Positions 5,837 through 6,739 of a stretch of DNA of 6,739 nt are shown here, piece by piece (the first letter of the stretch is position 1; every line of letters starts with the position of its first letter). The position numbers and the translations under genes were made by a program. The notes below the pieces were generated by a model. It was not told the origin of the DNA, did not search any database, and was given only the letters and a program-made list of their open reading frames with translations. The stretch covers positions 1 through 6,739 of the forward strand of contig CALFLJ010000218.1 of the NCBI GenBank assembly GCA_937880335.1, read 5' to 3'. The stretch comes from an uncultured Succinatimonas sp. GTDB taxonomy: Bacteria; Pseudomonadota; Gammaproteobacteria; Enterobacterales; Succinivibrionaceae.

Positions 5837-5896
5837 CTACGTTTGATTATTTGTTATATGTAATTTTTTTATAATAACTATTCTGAGAATTTTTAT

Positions 5897-6487
5897 ATGA
5901 ACAAGTTTTTTGCTTTCCGTTATTGGTTAAAAGACAGCTATAACCTAAAAGGAACCCTTTCTATAAGAGAATTTTGGTCTTTTTGTATAGTTCAAGCATG
6001 TACCATTGTTTTGTTTGTCTTTATTCTAAATTTCCTATTTAGACTTGCAAATATCAATCTTTTTTATTTAATGTCCATGAACTCCGGCGGGTTCATATTT
6101 TACGACCTATTATTTGTGATTGTGTTTTTTTTAACCTGCTCTGTTCCCTTATATACAGCTATGGCAAAAAGACTTAAAGATTGTAATAAATCTGTACTTT
6201 TTATCTTTTTACCATATTTAACAATTTTTCTATCTGATCTTATTTTTAATCAATTCTTAAACATAAGAATAATCTTATCTCATAGCTTATTTGAATTTAT
6301 CTCACTTTTAACAGCCCCTATTACTAGTCTTCCAGTAATACTTGGTATATTTTCATATATTTACTTAGGTTACTTATTGTCATTACCGAAAAAAAGTGAT
6401 AATGAAATAAATAATGATGCGCCAGATAATAGCAAAACAACACTTGCAACTTTAGATAAAAATTCAGATCAAAATGCTAAAAATTAA
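5897..6487 (+). CDS. DUF805-family small inner-membrane protein
   Basis: This is a 196-residue hydrophobic protein with four likely membrane segments at about 28-50, 68-88, 99-118 and 141-163. Family marks are REFW (24-27) near the start of the first segment and KRLKDCNKS (91-99) after the second, matching the REFW and RRLHDxGxS motifs of DUF805 proteins. The molecular function of the family is not established. The polar tail after residue 164 is rich in Asn, Asp and Lys and looks disordered. The usual His in the second motif is Lys here, so this is a divergent member. The start ATG has only a weak ribosome site (GAGA, 8 nt upstream), suggesting modest expression. It stands alone, with 881 bp upstream and no gene in the 252 bp downstream, and shows no link to the catabolic genes. 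Confidence 0.75.
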   Translation: MNKFFAFRYWLKDSYNLKGTLSIREFWSFCIVQACTIVLFVFILNFLFRLANINLFYLMSMNSGGFIFYDLLFVIVFFLTCSVPLYTAMAKRLKDCNKSVLFIFLPYLTIFLSDLIFNQFLNIRIILSHSLFEFISLLTAPITSLPVILGIFSYIYLGYLLSLPKKSDNEINNDAPDNSKTTLATLDKNSDQNAKN

Positions 6488-6646
6488 GCTTCTTTAAAAG
6501 AACTCTGACTTTTTAGATTCTAATTAAAATCAGTATTTTAACTATACTGTTAAATATATACTCTATTTTTGTAGGCGTTTTTAAAAGACTAAACTCAAAA
6601 TATTTATAAAGATATATTAAGTTTATAAACAACAATTGATTAAAAA
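6488..6646. other. Gene-free stretch after the DUF805 gene
   Basis: No coding frame is seen. CTGA-c-TTTT (6505-6513) can pair with AAAATCAG (6526-6533), leaving one bulged base, and TATTTT follows. This is a weak terminator candidate for the upstream gene. Confidence 0.4.
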
Positions 6647-6739
6647 ATGGCTATGTATGGGATTTAACTCTTTTTGTCACAACCTAATTTTTAAGGTATG
6701 TAGTTATACTCAGTACAAGACCAAAAGAGTAATAGCCAT
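6647..6739. repeat. Imperfect inverted repeat bounding the last 93 bases
   Basis: ATGGCTAT (6647-6654) is the exact reverse complement of ATAGCCAT (6732-6739), the final bases of the window. Inside these, ACTCTTTT (6667-6674) pairs with AAAAGAGT (6723-6730), and GTC (6676-6678) with GAC (6719-6721). The left side has 12 extra bases between the paired blocks. This could be a small non-coding mobile element, a pair of terminal repeats, or a transcribed hairpin. I cannot assign a known IS family, and the right flank is not visible. Confidence 0.45.

Larger units (their letters stand above)
5016..5896. other. 881-bp AT-rich gene-free region around a dif-like site
   Basis: I see no credible coding frame or RNA gene on either strand. 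It begins with nine T's right after the regulator stop (5016-5024), then a CCCCTT/AAGGGG pair (5034-5039 with 5062-5067) around a 22-nt loop, not followed by T's. A 13-bp direct repeat, AATAAAGTCCAAA, occurs at 5204-5216 and 5373-5385. Further on lie the dif-like site (5406-5433), a hairpin with a T-run (5530-5561), an inverted repeat (5592-5606) and promoter-like elements (5806-5836). The length is unusual next to the compact operons on the left. Confidence 0.7.

Noticed and set aside
1..6739. tRNA, rRNA, CRISPR arrays, riboswitches or transposase genes
   Set aside because: I saw no cloverleaf, regular spaced repeats, conserved leader structure or transposase motif.

Overview
The window looks like chromosomal DNA from an AT-rich gammaproteobacterium. 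The evidence is AT-rich, long intergenic spacers, good Shine-Dalgarno sequences, and a 28-bp site matching the gammaproteobacterial XerC/XerD recombination site dif. A fermentative gut or rumen lineage such as Succinivibrionaceae would fit, but that is a guess from general sequence character.

Layout. On the minus strand, reading right to left from 2624, there is a three-gene operon. It holds the N-terminal half of a split transketolase, the C-terminal half (overlapping by 11 bp), and a mandelate-racemase-type enolase-superfamily enzyme that runs off the left edge. A 393-bp spacer (2625-3017) holds divergent promoters and several CGCAA/TTGCG inverted repeats that look like operators. On the plus strand follow a CtBP-like D-2-hydroxyacid dehydrogenase and, 21 bp later, a LacI-family regulator starting with TTG. 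An 881-bp gene-free, AT-rich stretch (5016-5896) carries the dif-like site at 5406-5433, another CGCAA-N3-TTGCG repeat, and weak hairpins. Then comes a small DUF805-type membrane protein (5897-6487). The window closes in a gene-free tail whose last 93 bases are bounded by inverted repeats.

How the parts may work together. The five left-hand genes look like a substrate-induced catabolic locus for an acid sugar or related polyol. The enolase-superfamily enzyme would dehydrate or epimerise an acid sugar. The dehydrogenase would interconvert a 2-keto and a 2-hydroxy acid. The split transketolase would move a two-carbon ketol unit from a ketose intermediate to an aldose phosphate. The LacI-type protein would repress both transcription units from the shared spacer. 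The substrate cannot be read from the sequence. This combination does not match a pathway I can name. The DUF805 gene and the dif site are probably unrelated to it: dif would place the locus at the replication terminus.
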